Origin: Akebia trifoliata
Taxonomy: Eukaryota; Streptophyta; Magnoliopsida; Ranunculales; Lardizabalaceae
Assembly (NCBI GenBank): GCA_017979445.1
Contig: CM030715.1
Span: forward strand, 9,726,187 to 9,790,186
DNA: 64,000 nt
Direction: 5' to 3'
Both the position numbers and the translations under genes were made by a program. Under the pieces are notes generated by a model, which was not told the DNA's origin, did not search any database, and was given only the letters and a program-made list of their open reading frames with translations. Below are positions 1 through 10,548 of the stretch, one piece after another; the first letter of the stretch is position 1, and the number at the start of each line of letters is the position of its first letter.

Positions 1-483
1 AATTTCTAATAATTTTCTGCTGATTCCATTGAACCAACCAGATTTTTATGTCAAAAAACCTAGTGAAATATCCACACAAGTGTGACAAAAATAGTTAGTT
101 AGTAAATCAAAGTGACTAACACGTGTACATAGTGAGAATACAACTTAGGTTTTGGGACAACAGGTGCATGAGAGAATACATCTTCCAATGACAATAATCT
201 TTTTACCAAATGTATTCTCTTTAGATCCTCATTGACGTATAATAATACATCCCCATACAAATTTAATGTCAACTACTTCAATGACGGAGACAAGACCATC
301 CTATTTGATAAACTCCGTAATGCCGGCTTATATAAAAGAAAAAAACATGGACACCCCATAACAACATATGCATCAATAGAAAACATTTTAAATATTAATA
401 ATGGAAGAAAGATATTAAAGCAATAAAAGTATTGGCTTTGCAGGGCACGTATTTCCAACATAAAACGATGGCATGTAACTCAC
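1..483 (-). other. Intron 3 of the RimP-like gene (partial, no exon seen)
   Basis: This stretch follows the splice donor of exon 3 (GTGAGT on the minus strand, ending at 483). The next RimP exon should encode the segment after the conserved IEKLSN motif, and I could not find it here in any minus-strand frame, so it is probably left of the window. The sequence is AT-rich. A short plus-strand open frame at 232-426 has no recognisable similarity and is not called. Confidence 0.5.
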
Positions 484-659
484 CTGTTGGAAAGCTTCTC
501 AATGCGTATTTGAATGGTGGAATTTGCAAGCGTCTTGAATGCATATATTTTCAAGTCACCATCAAATGAAGATAAAACATCTTCCGCTATAGTTAATGCT
601 TCTTTATCCCACATTGTCCCAGCAAGTAATATTCCACCTCCTCCAACTCCATCCCCAAC
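484..659 (-). CDS. RimP-like plastid protein, exon 3
   Basis: This exon is 176 nt and encodes the start of the RimP N-terminal domain. It reads VGDGVGGGG, then WDKEALTIAEDVLSSFDG, then LKIYAFKT, then IRIEKLSN. These match the start of the conserved domain in plant UPF0090/RimP homologues. In bacteria RimP assists maturation of the 30S ribosomal subunit. The plant nuclear copies carry transit peptides and presumably act on plastid ribosomes. The acceptor (TTTTTTCGAG before GTTGGGG) and donor (CCAACAG before GTGAGT) are canonical. The exon joins in frame to exon 2 and ends in phase 2. No stop or frameshift is seen, so this looks like a live gene and not a relic. Confidence 0.85.
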
Positions 660-739
660 CTCGAAAAAAGTTCAGCGAATGTTAATTTTTCAAGTATTAT
701 AAAAGAATGTTGATGATCATATAAAGACCATATACTTAC

Positions 740-768
740 ATAGAGTTCGGTTTCTTCGATCTCATACT
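740..768 (-). CDS. RimP-like plastid protein, exon 2 (29-nt microexon)
   Basis: This short exon is inferred from TTTTTGCAG at its 5' side and GTAAGTATA at its 3' side. Its first two bases complete a Glu codon with the last base of exon 1. It then encodes YEIEETELY and runs directly into the VGDG motif of exon 3. The acidic-then-YVGDG arrangement is what plant RimP homologues show at this place, which supports both splice sites. It lies 193 bp from the end of retroelement E1, which sits in the upstream intron. Confidence 0.8.
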
Positions 769-956
769 CTGCAAAAATATCATCCCCATCTTTAATGCCC
801 CTATAAGATTCAAAATATTTTTTAGGCACAATATCACCTATGTGATTGATAAGCATTTTCACTTTAGACATCAAGAGTAACAACACTACACCTAAGATGC
901 ATCCATTATTTAATTGTGAACAAAGTAAAGCGCAATCCTTAGTAGGTTTTGCCATT

Positions 957-961
957 AACCA
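957..961. repeat. Target-site duplication of E1, left copy (AACCA)
   Basis: AACCA directly abuts the outer end of the E1 3' LTR. The same five bases abut the far end of the 5' LTR at 6392-6396. A 5-bp duplication fits LTR-retrotransposon integration. Confidence 0.8.
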
Positions 962-1433
962 CTTATCCAACCAATCCTCGGTAATGAAGAACAAGATCTA
1001 AATAATTGAAGAAGAAGAAAATGCTTACTTTTCTATATCTCTCACCAAAACGGAGTTAAATGGTATTTATAAAAGAAAAAAGAACAAACAAAACCTAGTT
1101 TTATTCTAATTCTATTCTAATTGTGTACTTATTATAAATATTAAATACTATTTATAGTAAGTCTAAAATAGTAAAGTCTTAATTACTACCTAATTGGATT
1201 AAGAATCATAAGTACATTAAAACTTTCTTTTGCCACAACTTTAGAATTATGATCGAATTAGAGTTATTTATGGTCTAAGATTCTATAAATAGAAAGTCCA
1301 ACTTTGACTGTGATTTTAGTCGTGTGACCCTCTGATTTCTCTTTCCAACGCCTTTGGAATCATCAAATTCCGAGTTTGTATGACAAAGTTATGCCAAATT
1401 TATTATAGACTATGCATGTAGATCCTCCTGGAT
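962..1433 (-). repeat. E1 3' LTR
   Basis: About 472 bp, closely similar to 5855-6391. In element orientation it runs from GATCCAGGAGGATC to GGATAAG. It lacks a segment of roughly 75-80 bp that is present in the 5' LTR (about 6199-6277). The purine tract expected of a PPT lies just inside it. Confidence 0.85.
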
Positions 1434-1440
1434 AATGGCT

Positions 1441-1450
1441 CCCTTCTTTT
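1441..1450 (-). other. E1 polypurine tract
   Basis: The minus strand reads AAAAGAAGGGAGCC immediately upstream of the 3' LTR, which is the position and composition of a plus-strand-synthesis primer. Confidence 0.6.
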
Positions 1451-1499
1451 AGGGGATTTTGCTCCTGCTAAATCTAAAACTGTAAATGAGGGAACGTTT

Positions 1500-1883
1500 T
1501 GGTCCCCTTGTCTCGACTGTACCACTTGGACTGGTTAGGTAGTTGTCCCTTCTTGCCAATACGAAAAGAGTCATACTAATCTCGCCATGTCTTTGTCACC
1601 TTCCTTTCGAGAATGCAATGTCCTCCTTCAAAGGGTTTTCTCGGTCAATCCATAGATCATCAATCGATGGGAGACGAGTGTCTTTGTTAGAGTCATCATC
1701 AAGGAGTGACGGCTCAAATAATTTCAAGTATTCAACATTGATGACTGAATACATGTGCATATAAGGTGGCAAGCCAAGTTGAAATGCATTAGCACCAATT
1801 TGTTTGATAATTTGAAATGACCCACAACGAATAGGTTTATGTTTCTTGCCTTCATTGTGCAACTGCTCCTTGCCAAGACGCAA
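1500..1883 (-). pseudogene. E1 integrase C-terminus and chromodomain-like tail (degenerate)
   Basis: One frame gives the integrase C-terminal module that precedes the tail of chromovirus pol: a conserved F-Q-I-I-K-Q-I-G-A-N-A-F segment, then a D-D-L-W segment. After a stop and a frameshift the minus strand encodes GKKGQLPNQSKWYSRDKG, which resembles the KWKG...W core of chromodomain-type tails. Chromodomains tether integrase to marked chromatin. The assignment is tentative because the module is broken. Confidence 0.5.
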
Positions 1884-2146
1884 CCAAACAAGATCGTCCT
1901 CTTTGAATGTGCATGGAACTTGGTGCTTGTCATGGTGAGCCTTTGTACTTCTCCAAAATGTTTGTCACTTACAATGAATGCCATGTCAAAAGGACTTTCA
2001 GGCAAATAATCCAAACATTCTTCAAAAGGCGACTTCAATATGGAAATATGCATTACCCTATTAAAGGCAAATTGTATGTATGGGAAACTGTCATCCCAAG
2101 TCTTCAGATGCTTGGAATTCTAGCCTCGCAATACATGCACCATGGT

Positions 2147-2990
2147 TCAGTTGACAACTTTGATTTGTTTGTCGGTTTGTGGATGGAAAGTTGTACTCCG
2201 TTTCAACTGGGTATCCATCATTCCCCATAAGGACCTCCAAAAAAGTTCGAGAAACCGACTGTCCTTATCAGAGATAATCGATGTGGAAAGTCCAAAATGT
2301 TTCCAGACGTGTTGAAAGAACAACTTGGCCACCCCCTCTACTGTAATAGTTTTCTTACACGGAATAAGAATAACCATCTTGTTGAATCGATCTACAATCA
2401 CATATAGATAATCATGTCCAAACTTGGTTTTAGGTAATCCGCTTAAAAAATCCATTGAAATACTCTCCCAAGGCCGGTTAGGGACTGGTAATGGTAGATA
2501 CAATCCTACATTTTTGTTGGAAGGCTTCGAGGTGCTGCATAAAACACAACCTCTGATAAAACGAGAGACATCGAGTTGCATCTTCGACCAATGGAAATAA
2601 CACCAAATATTGAGCAAGGACTTCTCGACCCCAAAAAGTCCTGCCACTCTATAAGTATAAGCCTCATGAATCCACTGCACTCGATCCCCATCTTTTGAAA
2701 TACACAAAAGTGTTCCTTTGTACATCAACTCATCTTTTAGTTGAAACTCACTAGTCTACTGTTGTAGTAACTTCGGATAATCAAAACCAAAATCAACGTT
2801 TGTGTCATACCCTTTTGCATATTCAAAAAGAACCATAGGTTGGATTTTCATTGCCACTAGTAATGTGGAATTTACTGAAGTGGGGGGGTCTAGACAACAT
2901 GTTTGTCAATTTATTGGTCGCTCCCTTATTGTAGTTGATGATGATGTTGAATTGTTATAGGTATGAATGTGCCGAGCTTGCTGTAACTTG
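2147..2990 (-). pseudogene. E1 integrase core
   Basis: The frame holds an rve-type integrase core. The second half of the zinc-binding site is near GCVLC. The first catalytic Asp is in SMDFLSGLP and the second is in ISDKDSRF. The third site, normally Glu within a DGQTE-like motif, reads DKQIKVVN, so the catalytic Glu is replaced by Lys. In the family this residue is required for strand transfer. Premature stops also interrupt the flanks. Confidence 0.85.
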
Positions 2991-3345
2991 GACTGTGTAG
3001 ATAAAAATTGAAGAGGTTTATGATCAGAATGAACCACGACTTCCTTCTGTTCTAACCATCATACGTTAGATAGTTCAGAATTGGCCTACTGAACATCTCT
3101 GAATGATAGGCCACCGGTATTCCATCCTGTATTAAAACAACTCCCAATGCATAGTTAGAGGCATCTGCTTCAACCTCAAAAGGTCTCTGCAGGTTTTGTA
3201 ATGCTAGCACTGGTGCTTTAGATATCTTTCGTTTTAGCAACTGAAAAGTATCCTCATGCTTCTTGTTCCACTCAAATTTTTTATTGGCCTTTGTTAGCAA
3301 GTGTAAAGGCACTGCAATTTGTGAAAAATGACGGCTAAATTTGCG
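2990..3345 (-). pseudogene. E1 RNase H
   Basis: The segment at 3052-3312 follows the RT in element order and carries FEVEADASNYALGVVL, the D-A-S motif of Ty3/gypsy RNase H. It then has the usual VAYHSEMFS stretch, where the family normally has SRKL. The downstream part is broken by stops. Confidence 0.8.
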
Positions 3346-3351
3346 TAAATA

Positions 3352-4140
3352 TTAACATGGGTCCATAAAGCTTCGAACCTCGGTGTTTGAACGGGGCGTG
3401 GGCCATTTAGCGATGACTTGTACCTTTTTAGAATTCACCTTCAACTCCCCTGCTCCAACTATGAATCCCAAATACATTAACTTTTGTTTTCCAAACTCGC
3501 ACTTCTTCCTGTTCAACCGTAACTGACTTGTTTGTAGGGCCTCCAACACTTGTGATGTGTGTCGTAGATGATCATCCCATGTCTTGCTAAACATCAAAAT
3601 ATCGTCTAAATACAAAATAACAAAATCTTCAAGAAATGGTCGAAATAACTCATTCATTAGTCGCATGAAAGTGGCTGGAGCATTACATAACCCAAACGAC
3701 ATAACCAACCACTCAAAGAGTCCTTGCTTGGCATTCAAGGCAGTCTTCCAAGTATCTTCTTCTCGAATTCTAACTTGGTGATAATCAAACTTGAGATCCA
3801 ACTTAGTAAAGTAATAATCTCCTTGAAGTTGATCTAAAAGATCATCAATCCTTGGTTATGGGTATCTCTTCTTAATGGTTATTTTGTTTAATACTCAAAA
3901 ATTGATACACATCCACCAACCGCCGTCCTTCTTTGGTACAAGCACTATTGGTGAACCACAAGGTGAACAATTGGGCTTGATAAGTCCTTGCTCAGAAGTT
4001 CTTGAATTTGCCTTTTTATCTCTTCGGACTCCATGCTCATGTTCTACAACCCTTCGCGATGGCAACCCTTTGATGTCTTGAAATAAGTCGGTATATTTTT
4101 CATGTAGCTTCTCAATCTTGGTTTGCTTCTTAGGAGACAA
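3352..4140 (-). pseudogene. E1 reverse transcriptase
   Basis: The N-terminal part at 3895-4140 contains the SPCGSPIVLVPKKDGGWWMC motif. The palm domain at 3352-3801 contains FDYHQVRI, VMSFGLCNAPATFMRLMN and the catalytic YLDD at 3601-3612. These are RT motifs of Ty3/gypsy elements. The catalytic Asp pair is kept, but the reading frame is interrupted between the two halves near 3802-3894. Confidence 0.9.
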
Positions 4141-4559
4141 AAAACATAGTGCATAATGTCACAGTTACCACATTTTGTTCTTGAGGCCTGATCATCAACT
4201 ATACAAATTTCCCGCATGTATTAACCATCCTCTTGACTTGAGTTGCTATCAATAGAGTCTTCGTAGTCTGCTCCTTATAGGCACTAATATGGAATTCTTT
4301 CCCATTTTTGACAAACCTATATTTGTGAAGACATTGGTAGTGGATTGCATCTCAGTCCCATAACTATGGACTACCCAAGATTACCTAACACACATCCAAT
4401 GGTACTACCTCATATGTTACCTCATCAATATATCATTTAGTAATTGCGAACTTGAAGGTGCATTGTTTTGTGATCTTCATCTCTACGTCTTTTTGAATCC
4501 ACCCCAAGGGGTATGGTCACGGGTGAGGTGTAGTCTTCAACCCCAACTTTTATACTACA

Positions 4560-4615
4560 GATTCTGAAATTAAGTTTTTCCGACTACCCAGATCTACGAT
4601 AGCCATTACCACACT
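4560..4615 (-). pseudogene. E1 protease active-site segment
   Basis: The minus strand encodes AIVDLGSRKNLISESV, equivalent to the D-S-G aspartic protease active site of plant Ty3/gypsy elements. The middle Ser is replaced by Leu. Surrounding frames are broken. Confidence 0.6.
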
Positions 4616-4829
4616 TCGCTTCACCGGATTTTTACATTAAACAATTCTTCTCAGTCATTGTGTTTTAAGGAATCTACTAGTCTGGTCATAAGAGTGAGTT
4701 TAGTATCTGTCGTCTGTACCTCTAGAGTCTCTTCTACATATTGCATGGCCAAGGCTGTTGTTTTCTTGTCCTCCTTCCCCCTTCCTTATTTTTCTTGTTC
4801 TTCAGTCGTAATTCAGGGTGAAGTACCCA

Positions 4830-4870
4830 ACACTTATCCTTCAAATGCCCACTAAGTTAACAATGGTTAA
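4830..4870 (-). pseudogene. E1 gag zinc knuckle (interrupted)
   Basis: The order is His-Cys, then a TAA stop at 4857-4859, then SGHLKDKCW. This matches a gag CCHC zinc knuckle with a nonsense mutation right after a zinc ligand. It lies between the gag body and the protease, as expected. Confidence 0.6.
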
Positions 4871-4927
4871 AATAATTCTTTTTAGAGGATGATCCCTCCT
4901 TCCTCTGCACCCCCTTTTGCCATCCTT

Positions 4928-5730
4928 CTAGTTCGACTTATTCCCCTGTTTTGGCTTGTAATCCTTCTTATCAGATTTCTTATTTCTTGCCTCAATGGCA
5001 ATGGCCTTCACTACAACGTCTTTGATAGTCTCTACGATGAAAAACTTCAATTCCTTCCGTATATACTCTGCAAGACCCCCGATGTATTTCATGAAGACTA
5101 CATGGTCATCAACATCAACATCCAGAACTAAAGCCTGATTGTGAAATTCTATAGTGTACTCTTCTACAGACTGCCCAAACTTTTGCCTGAAGTACTGCCA
5201 TTTGTACCAACGTTCATCCTCATAACCTATTGGGTAGAATTGATTTCGCAACATACCTTTAAATTTCTTTCATATTAATTTTGCCACATCATGGTGTTTT
5301 CGGTACGACTTCCACCATGTGAGAGCATGACTTGACAGTTTTAGACTTTTGAAATTGATCTTTTGTGTACTAGAATACCTATTTAGAGTATAATAGGTTT
5401 CTAATCGATCAATCCACCCATCCAGTTTATTTGCATCAATCGCCCCATCATAAATAGGTAAATCAACTTTAGAGCCAATTTTCAAAGTTTTCATGGGATC
5501 CTTACCAGTATCGTCAGAGCCGCTTTCGGTGTCGGAGGAATCATCATCTCCATCGCTATCCTCTTGTTCTTTCTCTTGTGCCTTCAGAGTTTTTTTCCAT
5601 GAGATTTTGTTGATCGACGAATCTTCCACTATCTTCTCAAGCAACTTGGTAAGGTCTTCGACTTAGTTTTCTAGCTTGACAACCCTATCTTCTTTCTCTC
5701 CGTTTCTTGACATCTCCCCCAAGCTCGTCT
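4928..5730 (-). pseudogene. E1 gag body
   Basis: Two open segments, 5270-5644 and 4928-5254, give a Retrotrans_gag domain. The first has an acidic Ser/Asp-rich stretch followed by YDGAIDANKLDGWIDRLETY and ALTWWKSYR. The second has WQYFRQKFGQSVEEYTIEF. A stop or frameshift separates them near 5255-5270. Gag would form the virus-like particle. Confidence 0.8.
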
Positions 5731-5842
5731 TCAAACTTAGTTTCCTAGGAACTTTCAACGGAGTAGTGAGTTCTTCACTGGATTGTTCGTGTCGATCACG
5801 CGTTGAGACCATAAATCACCATCTCCCTCCGGATCTAAATTC

Positions 5843-5854
5843 GCTTTGATACCA
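5843..5854 (-). other. E1 primer binding site
   Basis: The minus strand reads TGGTATCAAAGC directly after the 5' LTR. It differs by one base from the initiator-Met tRNA primer site TGGTATCAGAGC used by many plant retrotransposons. Confidence 0.8.
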
Positions 5855-6391
5855 CTTAATCCAAACAATCCTCGGTAATGAAAAAAAGATCAAAATAACT
5901 AACAAAGAAAAAGAAAGTGCTTACTTTTCTCTCTCTCTCCAAAACAGAGTTACAATGGTATTTATAGAAGAAGAAAGAACAAACAAAACCTAGTTCTATT
6001 CTAATTGCATACTTACTATAAATAGTTACTATTTATAGTAAGTCTAAAAATAGTAAAGTCCTAATTACTTCCTAATTGGATTAAGAATCCTAAGTACGTT
6101 AAAACTCTCTTCTGCCACAACTTCAGAATCACGATCGAATTAGAGTTATTTGCGGTCAAAGATTCTATAAATAGAAAATCCAACTTTGACTATGATATCG
6201 GAAGGGTAAACGATGTTGAAACGCTTTCGTAAGTTACACTCATTCCACGTAGTAGAATCAACGTCTGGTCATTCGATTGCGTGGCCCTCTAAGTCCTCTT
6301 TCCAACGCCTTTAGAATCATCGAATTCCGAGTCCGTATGACAAATTTATGCCAAATTTACTCTAGACTATGCATGTAGATCCTCCTGGATC
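5855..6391 (-). repeat. E1 5' LTR
   Basis: This is the 537-bp partner of 962-1433. It includes a segment of about 75-80 bp (roughly 6199-6277) that the 3' LTR lacks. Unusually, the ends as bounded by the AACCA duplication are GATCC and TAAG, not TG and CA. A TG start is possible if the duplication is counted one base shorter. Confidence 0.85.
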
Positions 6392-6396
6392 AACCA
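6392..6396. repeat. Target-site duplication of E1, right copy (AACCA)
   Basis: It matches 957-961 exactly. Confidence 0.8.
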
Positions 6397-7409
6397 TACT
6401 AAAAAAATTACTAGGGATAAATTAATTACATAAGAGAGAAATGAGAACTTTGGAATAAAATTGGTGATGCAGTCATGATGTATGAGATTGTATTCCATGC
6501 TATTTGGCTATTTCTTTAAGACACTACCATTCCAAAGAGTCATCAACTCTCCTATAAAATCTTGCAAGAACTCAAGAAAATCACTTTGAAGAGTTTGCAG
6601 ATTCTGAAATTTCTCAATTACACAACAATTTTAGGATTTTGCAGTGGTGGACACAGTATGGACATACCCAGACATACATCCTAACACGTAAAGTAGTTTC
6701 ACCTTATATTCTAATTTTTTTATGAAAAAAAGGACTGTTGAGAAAGGGGTTGGTACAACTCGGTCTCCATACACTACTAAATTAAGTTGTTATACACAAC
6801 TACAATTTGATATTAGAAAATCTACTTTTATTTAGTAATAATGGTCTATAGAAATGTCATCTTTTACTTTTAGTATAATTTCTGTCCTTATTTATTTATT
6901 TATTTTTTTTAAATGAGTTAAAAATAGCTAGAATATTAAATTACAATACACATGTCAACACTTTAGCCTTCTCAAAGTCTTTATATCCGACACCTTGTAC
7001 CTGTGCAAACACCAAACCAAGTGTTGGTGTCTTTGCTACATAGCTAGCAAGTAGTTGTTTTGCAGTTATTGTGTGAAAACATTCAGAAACATTCTTGGAC
7101 CTTTATGTGCATACTTTCTCTTATAAATAAATGTGTAATTAGATTAAATAAACTTAAATTTTTTATTTTGATACAAAGTCTCGTGCAAAATCTAAGTCAT
7201 TCATTGAACAATACTCAACTCCTTAAATTCTTGATCAAATGTTACTTACAAGCACCACAAATATTTGGACAAACCACAATTTTGGCCAAAATTGGGAACC
7301 CATGAATCATGAAGGCACTACCATACTACATTTAATGATTTATCTTTCATAATGAGAATAACTCTCACATTTCAAAATACTCTCCAAAATTAGAAACAAA
7401 CAAAATGGG
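6397..7409. other. Intronic sequence, nothing recognised
   Basis: AT-rich sequence of intron 1. Short open frames, such as one at 7060-7305, show no recognisable motif. I see no repeat pair or terminal structure. Confidence 0.5.
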
Positions 7410-7935
7410 TTGCATGTATCATGATAAAATCATTAAAGCCTTATCCCAAAAATATCTGTTCGGCTGAACAAATTTTATTACTCCGTTCAATTATATCTAA
7501 AGCCATGCATTTTGTTAGTTAAAGTGTATTCAAAATGTGCTCCCGCTGCCTCAATCCATGTACTTTTTGCTCTTCCTATTGGTCTTTTAGAGTATTCAAC
7601 TAGCATGTTCCTACTAATTGGGTTGTTAATGGTTTTTGTTGCACAGGACCAAACCATTTAAATTTATTTTCCCTTCACTCATTAACTATGGGAACTGTTC
7701 ATACATTTTCAAGAATGTGTTCTTAATCTTTCCGTTCATCCATTACAACATTTGGATCCTTACTAAACTAAATTTGTGGACATTTTTGTTTGATTGCCTA
7801 AAATTCAGTTCCATAAAACATGGCTGTTCTTACCATCATCTTATAAAATTTTCCATTTAACTTGATCAGGATCCTCCAGTCATATAGCACTCCAGAAGCA
7901 CATCTGCACTTTAACTATCCAGCTCTAATTCTATG
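7410..7935 (-). pseudogene. LINE (non-LTR retrotransposon) reverse transcriptase 3' fragment
   Basis: On the minus strand the frame reads KCRCASGVLYDWRI, LNGKFYK and MVRTAMFYGTEF. Further on come a WFGPVQ-like segment and LTNKMHGF. These follow in order the C-terminal part of plant L1-type LINE polyproteins (LKGKFYR-AVRPAMLYGTECW, RWFGHVQ, LTDKMALDRAEW). Several stops and frameshifts show it is dead. Only the 3' end is present, as expected for 5'-truncated LINE insertions. Confidence 0.75.
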
Positions 7936-8230
7936 GGCAACATTCTCCTCTCTATATATTAAATAATAGATAAAGCTATGAACCATCAATAAGAAAAAAA
8001 CGAACCAAAATTTGCAATACTTGCAACTATAAGTACTTTGAAAAGTTCATCATCCTTCAAGCTTTAACGAATATCAAGCCTCCAATTTGATCCACCTAAA
8101 TCTCTTTTTACTCTCTATATATCCTGAGAAACCTTAGCAACTTGAAAATTGAAACCTATGGTATACAAAATAAGACTACCGAAATAGTAGAGTGGTTATG
8201 AACATGGATTTCAATTCATAAATATGTAGC
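7936..8230. other. Intronic sequence, nothing firm
   Basis: AT-rich intron 1 sequence. A tRNA-like pair of box A and box B matches at 8178-8240 was considered and not accepted as a gene. Confidence 0.4.
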
Positions 8231-8700
8231 TCAAACTCTGATACAAACTAAAATGAAAACTAAAGCGCAAGCTGGATTCAAGAAAGGTGGCTAAGGAAAG
8301 TACACCCGATTCACTGGATTGCCAACCATCGAAGTACAAAACTATCCTAGATAACAAAAAATGTTTACAAAAGGAAGACTCTTTACAATTTATGAGTTTC
8401 TTAGTAAGTATCCAGCCATGTACATTTCTAGGTAAACAAAACATAACAACAACAAAAAATGCAAGATTAAAGCCTTGCCTATGGAAAATGCATGATAATA
8501 GGATTTCCTCACGGGTGTTTTCAATATATATAAATATAAAATGCTTCCAAAACTGTGTATTTGTTGGAGAATTGAAATACTCACTTGAAGTGTAAATGCC
8601 TTCTTGTGGAGTGTCGTTACCACGTCCTAGGTTCAAACCCCCTTGAACCCAACTTCATATGCTAACCACTAACCCTATAACTATCCAAAAAAAAAAAAAG
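8231..8700 (-). repeat. Possible LTR remnant with tRNA-Met-type PBS
   Basis: TCTGATACAAACTAAAATGA at its left edge is, on the minus strand, close to a retrotransposon LTR end followed by a tRNA-Met primer site. The following GAAAACTAAAG and GGAAAG stretches resemble 9655-9830, so the two look like diverged copies. The right part has a GGTTCAAACCC motif and an A-rich tail at 8687-8710. No coding remnant or partner end was found. Confidence 0.3.
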
Positions 8701-9650
8701 AAGAAGAAAAAGTTCACATTGCAAAACCTATTTAATGAGTTTCCCTCTTTTTCCCTTTCTTACTTTTTTGTTTTTTCTAGAGTTCGCAGCAACATATCAT
8801 TTTCTTTCAATGGTGAGTCATTGTGTGGGTTTGGATCAAGAATGTTTACTCAGTATGAGACCCATAATATTCAATAATTTGGGCCCTACAAAAGCCTTAT
8901 ATTAATGTATCCCCTGAATCTTGTCACTATCATTATAAACTGACTTTTAACGCAATTTTGAGATCCATAATGAAAGAATCTCAATAGAAGTTGTGCGACA
9001 GTTGTAGATCAAATATAACTTTCAAACACAACTTTCCTGTTCTCAATTGAATTCTTGAGTAGAAATTTATGGCTCTTGGAAACTGATTGTCTTTGGGCTT
9101 GATAGGACTTAAAGAATCCATACATCTTTTCCCGGCATCTTCCGTTGCGGCTTATGGAAACTCCTAATTTGTGTCCACTTGCATTTGATTTAGAAGGCCT
9201 ACTATTTTCACTTGCATTGTAACTCATCCTTGACTAATTCAGTGACTTCTTTGATGGATTCATGAGGTTTTCTCTACATCTCTTTCACTCACTTCCTTAC
9301 TTTTTTTTTGCTTCCAATCTCCAATAAATAGATTGAAACACCATCAAGTATCTCATCATTGAATACATTTTCAAAAAGTTCCATAAAATGGATCAATTTA
9401 CATTGACAAAGAAACGATTATGCAGTTTCTCAAATCCTCAATGTGAATTTACTAGTTGAGCCAATATGGTTACAAAATCAAGAATCAAACTTTCAAATAA
9501 GAATGATTCACTTGCATATGGGTATTTATCAAAGAATGTTAGTGACTCTTTGATTGGAGTCGATCATTCTTCAAATGATGGTCTATTTTGTGCATTGCAA
9601 CCTTGAGCATTATGCACCTTGGTCCCATTGTGACTCCATAACAGCAAACC
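8701..9650. other. Intronic sequence, nothing recognised
   Basis: AT-rich intron 1 sequence. Open frames such as 9009-9227 on the minus strand are short and match nothing I recognise. Confidence 0.4.
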
Positions 9651-9890
9651 TACCTGATACCAATTTTTTACACACCAAAATGAAAACTAAAGTACGAGAA
9701 GGATTGAGTACATATAGCGAAGGAAAGCTCATTCAACAAGGTAGGGAACTACCCATATAACAATACAGGAATGCTTAAAAATTGAAGACTGTTTATAAAC
9801 TATGAGCTGCCTAGGGTGTCTCACCCTTGAACATTTATACATGATAAAGATCCAACAAAATGAACTCTAAACCATGTACTTAATTGAGAA
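9651..9890 (-). repeat. Possible LTR remnant, diverged copy of 8231-8400
   Basis: CTGATACCAATTTTTTACAC followed by AAAATGAAAACTAAAG parallels 8238-8265. On the minus strand the end reads TTGGTATCAG, the core of a tRNA-Met PBS. It is too diverged to define ends. Confidence 0.3.
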
Positions 9891-10545
9891 TTGAAGTAAA
9901 AGCCACCATAGAGAGGGCTACCCAGAGCGTCACTAGAAGGGGCAACCTTGGAACCGGAGAAGGGTACCAGAGTGAAAGCCACCAAAAAGTCATGGGGACA
10001 GGGCTACTTGGGGGTCCCCAAAGTACTAAAATGAGAGTTGACATGAGAGAGCCATCGTGGACATAGGCTATGAAGCGTGGTGACATTACAACACCAACCA
10101 TTAACACCTAGGTGCTCTTGGTGTGTTAGTTAGTTTCTCATCTACTAAATGATCTTGCCTATCAAAAGAACTAATAAAAACTGGATTTTAGGTCCATTAT
10201 ATGAAATTAAATCAAACTCATGCTTTATCCAACAAAATAAGATTAAATCAAATCCAAAGGGTTCAATAATCCTATGATTTAAAGTCCAGAAAAGGGGATA
10301 GAAGACGAGAGAATCTACAAGAAGCCATCCAAACCCCATGATCCAAAGCGTACCTAAGAACAAGATTAAAAGTACTCCACTGGAAATTAAACTGAACCCA
10401 TGTTTGATTAGGCAATAAATATTAAAAGCCACTTCACATAGTTCACAAATTTACTAAAAAATATAAAATTAAGATCACTAAAACATAATAACACAAATTG
10501 AAAAAATTGAAAAAAATAATACAAAGAGAGGAGAGGTTGTGTAGT
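9891..10545. other. Intronic sequence next to exon 1
   Basis: This part has a less AT-rich block at 9900-10110 and an AT-rich block at 10140-10545. The second contains loosely repeated ATTAAATCAAA/ACTCATG-like words. No gene is recognised. Confidence 0.4.
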
Positions 10546-10548
10546 TAC

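Larger units (their letters stand above)
962..6391 (-). mobile_element. E1: Ty3/gypsy LTR retrotransposon, chromovirus-like, inactive
   Basis: The element is 5.4 kb, with two LTRs, a tRNA-iMet-type primer binding site, a polypurine tract and a 5-bp AACCA target duplication. In element order it encodes gag with a CCHC-type zinc knuckle, protease, reverse transcriptase, RNase H, integrase and a chromodomain-like tail, all in the Ty3/gypsy order PR-RT-RH-INT. Every domain carries stops or frameshifts, and the zinc knuckle and the integrase active site are altered, so it cannot encode working enzymes. It sits inside intron 1 of the RimP-like gene in the same transcriptional orientation as the gene. 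The chromovirus assignment rests on the degenerate C-terminal tail and is tentative. The Ty3/gypsy assignment is firm. Confidence 0.9.
769..10548 (-). other. Intron 1 of the RimP-like gene (about 9.8 kb, filled with mobile elements)
   Basis: The intron lies between the exon 1 donor (GTAACTAC on the minus strand, from 10548) and the exon 2 acceptor at 769. It contains the complete LTR element E1 (962-6391), a LINE fragment near 7410-7935, and possible LTR remnants near 8235 and 9660. No additional RimP exon is needed, because exons 1 and 2 join in frame to give the expected protein. Insertions rather than unique sequence account for more than half of its length. Confidence 0.75.

Noticed and set aside
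232..426. A short plus-strand open frame near the window start
   Set aside because: It lies within an intron of the RimP-like gene on the opposite strand, with no motif or splice support.
593..994. A 133-residue minus-strand open frame
   Set aside because: It runs through the E1 LTR edge, intron 1, the real 29-nt exon 2, intron 2 and exon 3 in a wrong frame. Splice signals and RimP motifs explain the region better.
8178..8240. tRNA-like box A and box B matches (possible tRNA or SINE head)
   Set aside because: No cloverleaf can be formed with confidence, and the B-box-like part overlaps a likely LTR/PBS remnant.
9880..10107. Open frames on both strands in a less AT-rich block of intron 1
   Set aside because: Both-strand openness and the absence of any domain motif suggest chance. 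The region is spliced out of the RimP-like gene.
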